This document shows positions 1 through 10,350 of a DNA stretch of 64,000 bases, one piece after another. The position numbers were made by a program, and so were the translations under genes. The notes beneath the pieces were generated by a model. That model saw nothing but the letters and a program-made list of their open reading frames with translations, had not been told where the DNA came from and made no database searches. How positions within the stretch are numbered: position 1 is the first letter of the stretch; each line of letters starts with the position of its first letter. Source of the DNA: Eumeta japonica (taxonomy: Eukaryota; Arthropoda; Insecta; Lepidoptera; Psychidae); the NCBI GenBank assembly GCA_005406025.1, contig BGZK01000216.1:522149-586148 (forward strand). Direction: 5' to 3'.

Positions 1-742
1 TTTGACTGTCAAAGGATATTTATTAATATAATTAAATGTCGATTAGCTTTGTGTGCTATAAAATACATTATAAAAAGCATATTAATAAAACTTTATAATT
101 AAACAATTAACTTTTAAAATTTACGATGCAAATGAAACAATCCGGAGACAACGGTAGTGTCTCGCGCCAAGTACATGTTAAACATATGGTCAAATTATCC
201 ATATAAACTGTATAGTATGTGTGTACTTTCTATATAATATAGATGTGGGAATAGTGATAGGAGAGTAAAGTGCCTTAAAAGAATATGTAGTAACTAGATA
301 AACCAGATTTATGAAATACTACATAAGTACATGACAAGAAACAATTACAATCTATTCATTTTATGATAATACAATGAAATAGAGGTGCTTGATATTGCCT
401 ACGATTCTGTTTTGGTCCTATTAAGTATAATATTATAAAGATGGGTTTTCTTTCAGAAACAATAAGATTCTGTTTTTAGTTTTTAATCATCCGTATATGT
501 ATTTCAGAAATATTACAGGTTTATAAAATCATAGCTCTCTTCATTTCAATTTGTTAGTTTATAGGAATATATACATATTGTTTTTCTATAGTTGTCAACT
601 AGTAACACAGTTGTCGTTAAGTCTAACATGTGAAAATTATTTTCCAAACATTATTTATTTCTAATAAGGAGAATTATCAAACCACTTCATTTTAGTATAC
701 TTATGCATATTTGATAACTTTTTCATTTTTTTTCCTTGACAG
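1..742 (+). other. intron of the CEBPZ-like gene (window starts inside it)
   Basis: AT-rich sequence without a supported reading frame, ending in a long pyrimidine tract and the acceptor TTCCTTGACAG directly before the coding exon at 743. No upstream CEBPZ exon was recognised, so the N-terminal and central parts of the protein lie to the left of the window. Confidence 0.6.
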
Positions 743-835
743 AACTTCTTTTGGAAGGCAGTGACGAAGAAGATGAAATTGAGGTATCAGGGAAGAAGGC
801 TGGCAAGAAGAATAAGTTGAATATTAAAGTAAAAG
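743..835 (+). CDS. CEBPZ: CEBPZ/Noc1-like protein, penultimate coding exon
   Basis: Internal exon of 93 nt, bounded by acceptor ...CTTGACAG and donor AAAAG|GTAAC. It is read with the first two bases completing a codon (phase 1) and leaves one base (G) for the next exon. The peptide is acidic, then lysine-rich (ELLLEGSDEEDEIEV then KKAGKKNKLNIKVK), matching the acidic/basic low-complexity region that precedes the conserved C-terminus of CEBPZ. Family knowledge: CEBPZ (yeast Noc1/Mak21, fly CG7839) is a nucleolar protein needed for early 60S ribosomal subunit assembly. Identity rests on the following exon; this one alone would not be recognisable. Intron 836-1204 is 369 nt. Confidence 0.8.
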
Positions 836-1204
836 GTAACATACAATATACATTTATCATTCTACATATTAGCACTCTTAGGACATATTTATTAAGTCAA
901 CATATCCTTGCCAAGCACAAAATCCTAAAATGTATTTTGTTTTATTTCAGCAAAAAGTTTGACATACAAACTTACTATTACATACACAAATTAATACATG
1001 AACTTTTATTAATAAAATAAATTTATAGATGCATTATGAAAATGATTTGTTTTTTCTGTATTATTTTTCTTCTTCATAGGAACCAAGGGTTTCTAAGTGC
1101 ACATAGGGTTTTTCCTTATTTTGTGGAAGTTATTCATATTTTGTATATTGTTATTACAATACCGGTTTTCATAAATAAAATAACCAAATATTTTTTTTAT
1201 TTAG

Positions 1205-1569
1205 GTAAAGATGATTTAAGTTCGCTGTTCGCATCGGCTGAAGAATTCTCAACACTTTTAGAAGAAACTGCCACAAACAAGAAACAAGGTTCCAGTCAAG
1301 CGGTTTCAAATACAGATAACGCCAGTTTGAAACAACTAGCCTGGGAAGATAAACGTGATAGATGGATAAAAGGATATAATAAGAAAATATTGGGAAACAA
1401 AAGAACACATGTTGTACGTAAAAATAACAAGAACAGAATATCAAATCAGAACACTAAAAAAATGTCACATACAAAACAAAATCAACAATCAGTTAGAATA
1501 GCCAATAAAAAAGGAGGGAAACGAAAAGGTGATGGTATTAAAGGGTCGGGAGGAAAAAGGAAAAAATAA
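1205..1569 (+). CDS. CEBPZ: CEBPZ/Noc1-like protein, C-terminal exon with stop
   Basis: Terminal coding exon. Acceptor TTTTTATTTAG precedes 1205, and GT (1205-1206) joins the G at 835 to make Gly, giving ...KVK-G-KDDLSSLF. The stop TAA is at 1567-1569. The segment DDLSSLFASAEEFSTLLEE, followed by NTDNASLKQLAWEDKRDRW, is the conserved C-terminal signature of CEBPZ proteins (the human counterpart has a near-identical DNASLKQLxWExxRDxW block). The last 60 residues are a Lys/Arg/Asn/Gln-rich tail (HTKQNQQSVR, GGKRKGDGIKGSGGKRKK), as expected of a nucleolar protein. The reading frame is open upstream to 1036 but those codons are intronic: they lack conserved sequence and lie before a good acceptor. 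Role from family knowledge: pre-60S ribosomal particle assembly in the nucleolus. Confidence 0.88.
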
Positions 1570-1579
1570 TTTGTTTGTA

Positions 1580-1692
1580 AATAAATGAATTGATATATAT
1601 AAATCTTAAATTGTTTTAATTATCTTGATATATTGAATGTGACTTTCCAGAAATAAAAATGTTAATAAATCACTGGATCTACTATAAATAAA
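1580..1692 (+). terminator. candidate poly(A) signals of the CEBPZ-like gene
   Basis: Three AATAAA hexamers follow the stop codon, at 1580-1585, 1652-1657 and 1687-1692. The first lies only 11 nt after the stop. Which is used cannot be told from sequence; the region is AT-rich, so some may be chance. Confidence 0.5.
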
Positions 1693-3462
1693 GAGATAAT
1701 AACATCAAATAAGCTTTTTATTACCCGTGTATTTTCTTAAAGTGAGAAAAAGCACCAAATATATTAAACTTCAATCGGGTTGATTTTACTATTGCTTGTT
1801 AAATTTTAAGGTTCTTTGAAGCAGGTTTATTAACACCCACTTTATATAAAAGCAATTGAAAAAGTCCATAGTGAAATACTAAAAGACATGCTCATGGCCA
1901 TGGCGATGTTAGCTCGACCGTTGTTTAAGAAGCCAATCTTTAAACTATTGCATGATAAAAATTCAAAAAGATTTATTTGTGTATAATCTATGGTTTATTT
2001 CTTTGCCCAGATTGCCCACTAGGCTGTGTGCCCCAAAAAATATTCATCTTATTGTGAATTATTGCAGGTGGAAGAATTGTCGATATATCAATTAATCTTT
2101 AATACATTTTAGAAGGTGCCATAGAAATCATAACCAAGATCGGGATCATGCTATCAATCATGATCCTTGACCTTGTTTCTGCTTTTAATTCCAATCCTGA
2201 TGCAGCAAAATTAGATTAAAAGCTACTATGTGTTAGTAGTGATGCAAACTATTGTCAAACCAAATTGCATCCAATTCTGTGTGGTAGTTTTTCTGGAGTT
2301 TGTAAACAAATGCACTGACAAACAGACATTCTAGAAACCGTTGGAATATCTATCAAAATTTCTAATATTCCCAGAGTGGTTTTTCTCAAAGAGTTTCTCA
2401 AATATCTTTAATGTACAATTTATTTCTCTACTATTCCGTTACGGGTATAGGTAATGTGCGAGCTGTAACAATGTTACGAGAAATTTACAATGAAATTTCA
2501 ACAATACTGAATACTCTAGTGTTGTTGAAACAGAAAATAAGACATTACATTAATCTATATTTACAAATTTAAGCAAACTATATTTTTATTCAACATATAT
2601 GGTAAAAATAACATGATAAAGCTACAATAAAAAAAGTACTTTTGTAAGAAAGTTCCCAAAGTACCCAGACAATTCTTCCAGTCTGTGTGTTGATAGTTAT
2701 TTAAATACAGATAGACATTCTATAGTTTTTATATTTCTGGATTATACAAGAATCCATCTCTGGTACAAATATGATGTTAGCAAAATCATGTTTATGTTTT
2801 GTAAATGAAGAAATGTAACTGGTTTCTTATTTCAGTTTTAACAATCCTGGCATTTACACTAGTTTCATTACAATACCCCATTAATACTTTAAACTTGTAA
2901 TGTGCTATGTAACACATTAACAATTTTGCTATTAAATTTATAATACTTCTTCTTCTTAATTTGTAAGTACTTCTGTATAACAGACCTTAAAGTTTATTTA
3001 CTTATCTCAAATAATTTACAATAATAATTTGAAATGAAGTAAGTGTGGAAAGGGTGTAAATGAGGCTGATTTATTCATTGTATCAATAACTCTAAACACT
3101 ATTCTCGTTAACAGTTTATCGCATTATACATATCATTTAGAAATTTTGGCATTATAGTAAATACCTAGGTACTTATATTGCAAACTACTGAACCCTATTT
3201 ATGTTTCTGGTAAATACGCGCTTGACACGTTTGTGTACGGCGTCAAAAAAAATAACATATATCTAGTATATAAATATATTTTTACCCTACACATATATAC
3301 CTTTATTTTTTTATGCTTTATGAGTGTTATATTCATGATTTACAGACTTACCTACAACACTATAAATAAACAGTTGGATATACAACATAATATTATCTGC
3401 TGCCAAAAAAAAGCAATACATTTATATACGTCGATGTTTACTTACAACTGATTATCCTTTAG
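1693..3462. other. intergenic DNA, nothing recognised
   Basis: About 1.8 kb of AT-rich DNA downstream of the CEBPZ-like gene. No conserved reading frame, RNA gene or transposon terminus could be identified on either strand. Confidence 0.5.
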
Positions 3463-3521
3463 AATAGCGCAGGCAAATTCAATTTTGACGAAGAAGGTCA
3501 CCGAAACCGATTCGTTGATGA
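3463..3521 (+). CDS. orphan candidate exon (unrecognised)
   Basis: A 59-nt open stretch lies between a pyrimidine-rich acceptor (ATTATCCTTTAG) and a perfect donor (GATGA|GTAAGT). In frame 1 it reads NSAGKFNFDEEGHRNRFVDE, a composition more protein-like than its surroundings, and is followed at once by TAA if not spliced. An AATAAA occurs at 3569-3574, so it could instead be the last exon of a small gene. No partner exon was found: CEBPZ already has its stop 1.9 kb upstream and the next ATG-containing exon is at 4426. No family is recognised. It may be a chance open stretch. Confidence 0.3.
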
Positions 3522-3839
3522 GTAAGTATTAACTTGTATTGATATTTTTAAACCTTATAATTAAAAACAATAAATATATACCTACCTGCCAACTAGTCGT
3601 AACCGTTGCATTGATTTGCATTTCAAATTTAAATGAAAAAGGACATAAACCGTAAGATATTGTGAGATGTATATCATGTTAGTATTCTAAGACATTCCTT
3701 TGACCTTGAATCAAATCGCCATTACGTCGTTTGACCTTGTGCAGTGCATATATTTCGTATATAAAGCGTATATCGTTTGTTGTTCAAAAATAAGTTATAT
3801 TCCAAGAAAATCAGATTCCTTTTAGGGTTTCAGATCCGG

Positions 3840-4425
3840 CATATCTTACGGCCGAGGCTGTCCGCGCAACGCATGTTTGTTGACAGTAGTTATGTACGGT
3901 CCGCGGGGCGCAGCGGAGTCGTTCTCCCTGTACACGTGCGTTAACGTAATAAACGTATCAATACACACCATTACAACTCTGTCCGGATAGCATTTATCGC
4001 CGCCATTAGTGAAATAACTTTTGGACCTGTGTATTCGTGTTTTGAAAGGGGAAGAGCGTGTAAAATCATTGCCAATGACGTTAGTTAGGCTATTAATAGC
4101 CGGACGTGTATTCCGATAACGTTGTTTTTGTTGTTTATTGGTTGTTATATAGGTAAATATTGTGTTTGGTGCATTACTGTGACATTCCGTTAGTTCATTA
4201 GATTCTAATTAGCGTGCTAATACCGCAATTGTCATAGATTTGCCGCCGGAAAATATTTTGACACACGTTTGACAGTTCACCGAGACACACAGGCGCAGTT
4301 TTGTTTTGCCGGCTGCTAGTGCTGTTTGTTATTGCTATCGATAAATAGACTTATCTTCAAAAGTTTTTATAAATTATCCTTTTAAGATCATTAAAATTTA
4401 ATTTTGTATATATGCTTAAAATATA
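3840..4425 (+). promoter_or_regulatory. promoter and 5' leader of the gene starting at 4426
   Basis: Local rise in GC and CpG (for example CCGCGGGGCGCAGCGG near 3900) between AT-rich flanks and directly upstream of the coding exon. TTTGACA-type motifs occur at 4257-4263 and 4268-4274; similar motifs recur upstream of the JIL-1-like gene. No TATA box stands out. The exact start site is unknown. Confidence 0.5.
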
Positions 4426-4426
4426 A
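4412..4426 (+). promoter_or_regulatory. four-codon uORF overlapping the main start (UAAUG)
   Basis: ATG at 4412 opens a 4-codon frame (MLKI) whose stop TAA (4424-4426) shares its last base with the main ATG at 4426-4428, giving TAATG. The uORF start has a poor context (T at -3, C at +4); the main ATG has A at -3 and G at +4. Such overlaps can allow reinitiation, but function here is inferred. Confidence 0.5.
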
Positions 4427-5062
4427 TGGAGTCTGAAATACAAAATGCAAGTAAAAAACACGATGAGACGGGAGATGTTTCAGTGTCTACCACAAGTTCC
4501 AATCAGCCATTATCAGGAAATTTGAATCTTCCTGAAGATACTTTTAGAATGAGTTTGGATAATTTCTCATTAATCGGTGAAAATGTCACAGTGTCTGACA
4601 GAAATTTTTCGCTTGACAGTGCCGGCAGTAAAATAGATTCCGGTATCCAAATTACACCCGATGTGGAACACTCGGAAACTTCGCCGAATTTAGATGTTGA
4701 TCGTTTACCTATAATAGATACCCCTACTCAAATTATGCCTAAAAGTAGTCATGAAACAAACAGACCAACCGATCTATTAAAACTATCGTTGTGCAAAAAG
4801 AACGAGAAAGACGTTTTTGTTAAACCATCACCGATAGTTGAAGTTATGTCTCCTGCAAAAATGTTGCAATTTGAGATAGAAGCTAAAAGCGCCACACCGA
4901 CAATGAAACGAGCTGCTGTAGACTTTGAGTTTTATAATAAAAAGAATTGCGATGAAAATGCTGAAGAAAATTCCAATCAAAACGAAGGATTAAATGGACA
5001 AAGTTATAAAGAAACTCCTGTCATTGTGAAACCCAACACGGTTCGTCACGAAATCGGATACG
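4426..5062 (+). CDS. first coding exon of an unrecognised Ser/Asn-rich protein
   Basis: An open frame of 212 complete codons starts at an ATG in good context and ends at a strong donor (GATACG|GTAAGTAA) in phase 1. Without splicing the frame meets TAA a few codons into the intron. The peptide (MESEIQNASKK...) is hydrophilic and rich in Ser, Asn, Glu and Thr. It has no signal peptide, membrane segment, zinc-finger or kinase motif. Proline-directed S/T-P sites (SPIVEVMSPAKM, TPTMKRAA, TPDVEH, ETPVIV) suggest a disordered, possibly phosphorylated N-terminal region. No family was recognised with confidence. The phase-1 end is compatible with the candidate exon at 6327 and, formally, with the JIL-1-like exon at 32015, but neither join is proven. 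Confidence 0.7.
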
Positions 5063-6326
5063 GTAAGTAATATATGCATATAAATGTGTATAACGTGACT
5101 TCAGTGTTGTTCTTATTTAGTATAATTTACAATTATAAAATAATAATAATTATTAGTATATGTGTTTTTATTATTCATAATGAGAGCTTTACAAGTATCT
5201 CCCATGTTCAATAAAATCTTTTATGTTGATTCTATTCTATTTCGGTTACGTAGAATATCATAGATATTCAAGTAATATATAATAAAAAATTTCTCATGCC
5301 GTCTATGCAGATTACACTCATAAGTAACTGTAAAGGCGAGTCAGTATCATTTTATGTCACTACAAGCTGTATAAGAGTAATCACTGTTTTTACTTTAAAC
5401 AATAGAAAGGATAAAACTTAACCAAATTCTGAAAAAAACATGAAGTCTAAACTAAAAAGAATTTTGCATTTTTGTACAAAGTATGTTGACCATCTAAATT
5501 GCGTAAACGGTACAAACTGGCAAATTCTCTAAAAAATTGTCATAAATTCAAATATCTTTTAAATAGTTTGTCTTGATTAGTTTCATGAATTATATCTTTC
5601 GATTACAAACACAACTTCGTCAGGACTATTTTATAACATTATAAGTTATATTATAAATTGTACAAAAAATAAATCCTTGAAAATGTAATATTTAATATCC
5701 CATTAGCCTCAACATTGCTGTCAATAATTGGAACAAAGAAAAACTATTCACGTTTATGAGTGTTTCGGAAATATTTCCTTTTATACGAAGATGAAAAGTA
5801 TCCTATGGTCATCAAATTAAGTGAACTGTTAAGCGATGAAAGCAGAACAAGTGCTAACACATTCATTTAGTATTACATTCAAATGTTATTTAAAGTATCA
5901 TCCTAATCGGTTTACTGTTTTAACATATTCATTATTTAGTAAAGATAAAATTATATTCTTGAAAACGGTTTTAAATGAATATCGTATAGCATTGTGCAAT
6001 AGTTTCTAAAATTTGTTTGACATTTATGCTATAGATAATTATGGCATGGTAATTTATAATTATTTAGAATAGGAATCAGAATCTGAAATGAACAGGAAAC
6101 CTATATTAAAAAAAAAATGAAATCAGTAATTTGTTTCTTAACAACGATAGTAAATTTATAGGTAAAATGAAATGTATTGTTTCGTAATGTATTCTCGTAT
6201 TAAATTTGAATTATTGCAGAATAATACATTCTTTCACGAAGCAAGTTGTTTGACAATGATAAGAACGACCGCTATCTATTTTTCGATAACGAGTTAGATA
6301 ATTGAAATTATTGTACGTGTTTTCAG
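5063..6326 (+). other. intron-like AT-rich DNA, nothing recognised
   Basis: Follows the donor at 5062. Strongly AT-rich with many short A/T runs. No coding stretch, RNA gene or transposon end was identified. Confidence 0.45.
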
Positions 6327-6427
6327 TTATTTTATTGACAAAACTTCCATCACTAGCCGGCCAGAGAGCAATCAAACGAGTTGCGATATCAGGTTTAGAG
6401 CAGTGTTCACTTATATAGGTTTTAAAG
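6327..6427 (+). other. candidate second exon of the 4426 gene
   Basis: Acceptor GTGTTTTCAG precedes 6327 and a good donor (TTTAAAG|GTAAGA) follows 6427. Joined in phase 1 to the exon ending at 5062, the reading is V-ILLTKLPSLAGQRAIKRVA and so on for 30 residues to TAG at 6416-6418, so it would act as a terminal exon. A different phase stays open through the donor. It is more GC-rich than its flanks. No homology is recognised and a chance open stretch is quite possible. Confidence 0.25.
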
Positions 6428-7384
6428 GTAAGAACGAGAGGTCAACATACCGCTTGGGATCCGAATAATATGCTACGTTGCGGTTTGGCTCATTCCTATG
6501 AATGTATTGGCTTGGATTGCGAATTGCCACACAGCAACATAATTGCAACAATATTATAAGTCGATATTCCATAGTCGGAGTTCATTCTTTCTCTCTTAAA
6601 ATGCTGTCGAAACTTCTTGTACTAATTTCAAAATGTCTTTTGATATAAGTGTTACTTTCTCCATTTCTTTTCAAAAGACAAAAAACAATAAACCTTAATG
6701 CTAAAGCCAGATACCTCATTACCCAACAGCGTCAGAAGGAGGGTAATATTGTATATCTGTACCTATATTTCTTCGGCACGCTCCATAGCTTAGACGATTC
6801 CATGGATCAATACTTTAGCTTTTAATTTAATGGTTTTAGCGTTTTGATTTACTTACCTTTTCATTGTTAAGTTATATAAGGTAATTTACATAAGGTAATT
6901 TATGATGTGTGAAATAATATAATATATTTCATTCAAATATTGATGAACAAAGCGTTTGTGCTGTTTATTTATTATTATTTTAATTAATGTACGTTAATAA
7001 AAATCGTGTTTGTATACATTCTAATATGCTTTATTACATGTTATACTTACTATTTTTTATACAACATATGACACCTTAACGTAATTAAATTTTAGTTATA
7101 TTTTAATGCGTTACTTTTGTAAAAAAAACTTTGACATCTTTTTACCTGACTGCAGCAAACCCCAAAAGGAGGGTTATTGTTTTGTGACACATAGGTAACC
7201 CTTTATTTATAGCAGGTTATGTTTGACATTTTTTCATCTTTTATCAACATTGAGAAAAAAACGAATGAAATCTTAAATTTGTACACGCTTCAACAATTAT
7301 AGTTTACTTTGCAACAGTAAAAAGTTCTGTACTTCAATAACCGTATTGAAGTATAGATTTAAAAATTGTCATAAGTTATTTTTT
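6428..7384. other. AT-rich DNA, nothing recognised
   Basis: No reading frame, repeat end or RNA gene could be supported in this stretch, which is low in GC throughout. Confidence 0.4.
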
Positions 7385-9010
7385 TCATATTCGTTACAGC
7401 CGTTGAACGTCCACTGCTGGACATATGATTCCAGTTTCTCCGATAGATTTTTACGATCCCGAGCCACCTGTGACCAACATATGCCCGTGATCCACGACCA
7501 TATCCACTCCATTACTGGCATCACGCACTCCTAAAAGACTGTCGTCTTTAGGTACTGAGTATTTGAAGATCTCTCATGATGTCCCGATCGCTGCCCAGCC
7601 GGGCTAAATCCTTCATATGACTATCTAAGTCGGATCTAACCTAATCATACAGTTTCTTTTGATCAGATGTATTTGTCAACAACTAATTATTTTCTCCGCA
7701 TTTTTCTACACTTTTGTCACCTAGCTTTGTCTAATGGGCAATTTTGTGTGCAAACATTGGAATCTCTGTTTCGATCAGTAATATTATCAAAATAGTGTAG
7801 AATGTGTCCCAAGGCAATTATACATTCCAGTTGAAGACCACAACATTACATCTCGCTTTTGAGTTATTAATTCTAGGGTTGGTGAGTTCTCGCCTGCTAT
7901 TTTGGCATTGGGTCTTAAAACGTTTTATTCCGACTACACAAATATTTTGCAGAAACCTGTTGTTTTCACCGTTCACAGTTCCATTTGTCTAACCTAACCT
8001 AATGTAACCCAACTCAACCTATCCTGGTGGAAAATTGCCTACAAAATAAAAGTCCGACATTTCAATCTGTAAAAATTTCGACCAAGGTTGATATTCAAAG
8101 CCGTTTTGAAGTTATAACTGTAAATTTCCAGATTTTGAATGGTCACAGTTGTTCAACCAACGACTTTCTAGTTTCAAATTTAAGTTCACTGCGCATATAA
8201 CCATACGGTGATGACTTTCGATTTTTACCTTGTTAATCACCGAGTTTACATTGAATATTTGCAGCTTGTCATTATGAAGTCTACCTCGATTTTCGCCGTA
8301 CCATTGAAGCTAATCCTTGTCTATTTACAATAAGACAGCTTCCTAAAGAGGAAATTCATTTATAAAGTGTTCCTTTCCTTCCAAGAAAACGGTCAATGGG
8401 TTTCATTTCCCTCAGGTTTCACTGCCCGAATCCAAATTGGCCCATTCTCAGTTTACCTCTCCTTAGCCTAAATTTGCGTTGATGTCCTCCTCGATTTTGT
8501 GGGGTGTTAATTCCCCTCCGCCATTACTATTGCGCTATAGTTTGCTAACTGCCTTTTGACTATGACATTTGAAATATCTTTGTATGTAACCACCATGTTA
8601 TTGTCATGGTGTGTCGAAGTCCGTGCATATAACTGTTTGACCTTCGTCGATACCGTTTGGTAACTTTGAAAATAGTATATACTATTATGCTCGACATACT
8701 TTCTATCTTCATTATATAGTTGGCGGGGTCTTGTGGATGATAAGCCCGACATTGAGATAAGCTATTGCCGTCCCGGTAGTTGGATAAGTTGCCGGACTGA
8801 AGACTAATTCTATCTTGTCTCTACTTTTGGACTTCATATTATCATATTATGTGCCAGCGCAATTTGTCCACTTATTTTTTTTTCCTAAGTAAGCTTTTCA
8901 TCAGACCTCAAATTATGTGCATTTTGTAGATTATCCAATCAAGTCAGGGATGATAGACATGCTTTTGGAGTTGGGTTTTTTTAGGAATCCTTCCCCCACT
9001 ACAACCAGGA
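7385..9010 (-). pseudogene. relic RTE/BovB-like LINE (endonuclease and RT tail), internally deleted
   Basis: Read on the minus strand from 9010 down, patches of an endonuclease/reverse-transcriptase polyprotein of the RTE/BovB ('craniofacial development protein 2-like') class are visible. Around 8507-8690 is QLYARTSTHHDN, corresponding to the family's QVYAPTSTH block. Around 8240-8300 is FNGTAKIEVDFIMTSCKYS, matching the family's 'SPDGxTKNEIDFIM' block. At 8161-8214 is SHHRMVICAVNLNLKLE, the family's SDHRxV motif with the catalytic Asp replaced by His. At 7385-7500 is ARDRKNLSEKLESYVQQWT, the typical C-terminal end of the RT protein. Stops and frameshifts separate the blocks, and most of the RT domain that should lie between about 7520 and 8090 is missing or unrecognisable. 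Long dead. Whether both ends come from one insertion is inferred from order and strand. Confidence 0.72.
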
Positions 9011-10260
9011 CAACTATCATAACCAGGAACAGAAATTCCTTTTCGTATTGTGAAGAGTACTCGTATATCAGGATGTCTATATATTAGCCTAATTCTTATG
9101 TATGTGATCCTTAAGCTTTTATTTCTTGTTTTACCTAGGTATTTAATTTTTTTTATTTTATATAATGAAATAATTCCTATGTATTAATGATATTCTAAAT
9201 ATATCAAGTAATATAAATTATTTCATTTTTGCATTATTGTATAAGCGAGAAGCAATATTAAAATTCACTTTTATATTTTTTATAACGCAACCTGGTTCCA
9301 TCTTACTTTCTAAATTTTTGTAAATTATTTTTATAAAACTAGGTTTACATTTGTTAAAATTTGAAACGTCTTTCCTATACATATATCTACACATTTTGTA
9401 ACGTTTTGAATTTTTAAAAACATGATAAATACTATTCGTTTATGAGGTCGATAGAAATGGCCATATTTATTTATAATTTAGATGTTAAAGTTTGAAAATT
9501 GGCCACAAAATGTCATGTACGTAGATGCACGGTAAGCTTTAATGTGTTTTTAACTACATAGTTATAGCAAAATAAAAATGCATTGAATTTCGTACTCCAC
9601 AGATAATAGGCAGTAATAAAACAAACTAATCGGTTGTAAAAGCAACAACCATAAACGAGTTAATGTGACTTTAATTAGTTATTGAGCCTGTTGTGGTACT
9701 TTTGCGCCGTTGCTCTGCAGGCAAATTGAAACTAACTGTAAAGAAATTTGCCCAAATGGTGCCAGTGCTGTTGCATTTGCAAAAAACCCTTTGTTGTGAC
9801 AGGTCTTAGTCATCACACTGCCGCTTCCTCCCCGCGTTTCTTAACTTCATGAAGAGAAGTCGGACCTCAAGATATCCTCGTTGGTCCACTGAGTCTTGGA
9901 AGCTGTCAACAACCGCCCTTACTAATGCGATAATCAACGCCCGTGATTGATGGCTACACGTGTTCATTCAGGCATGGTAGACTAAATTGACCTTAAGTTA
10001 CAAAATCCACCAGTGAAATACGGTATCTACCACAAGGAGAATCAACATCATTCATAAGGTACTTCATTCTGATCTTTCCGACAAATAATGGTTTAATGCC
10101 TTTATATCACCGAGTCATTATTCGTGTCTGTTATCCTTCCATTATTGAACATAGACTTTTCTCCTGGATTTCTATGGGAATGGGTCTCGAATAACCAATG
10201 GTGATTCGCAATCTCGATCAGGTTGCCTGAGGCTCGATTATGCTCACTAAAAACGATCCA
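9011..10260. other. AT-rich to mixed DNA, no gene recognised
   Basis: AT-rich to about 9650, then of higher GC (9700-10260), probably more decayed repeat DNA. No conserved peptide or structural RNA was recognised. Confidence 0.35.
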
Positions 10261-10350
10261 GCCTCTATCGTGTGACGTAAAAATTAGTCGGCGAAAGGCG
10301 CGCGACGGTAACGCTTCTCATTGTGGCGTAATTTTTACGTCGCGACGATG
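10261..10350. repeat. 13-bp inverted repeat around a GC-rich core
   Basis: GACGTAAAAATTA at 10274-10286 and its exact reverse complement TAATTTTTACGTC at 10329-10341 enclose 42 nt containing GGCGCGCGACGG. The flanks are also GC-rich. It may be a very short MITE or part of a decayed transposon; the surrounding open frames are not convincing proteins. Confidence 0.5.

Noticed and set aside
7987..8025. AACCTAACCTAA resembling the insect telomeric repeat (TTAGG)n
   Set aside because: Only two units, followed by diverged sequence, and embedded in a LINE relic. Not a telomeric array.
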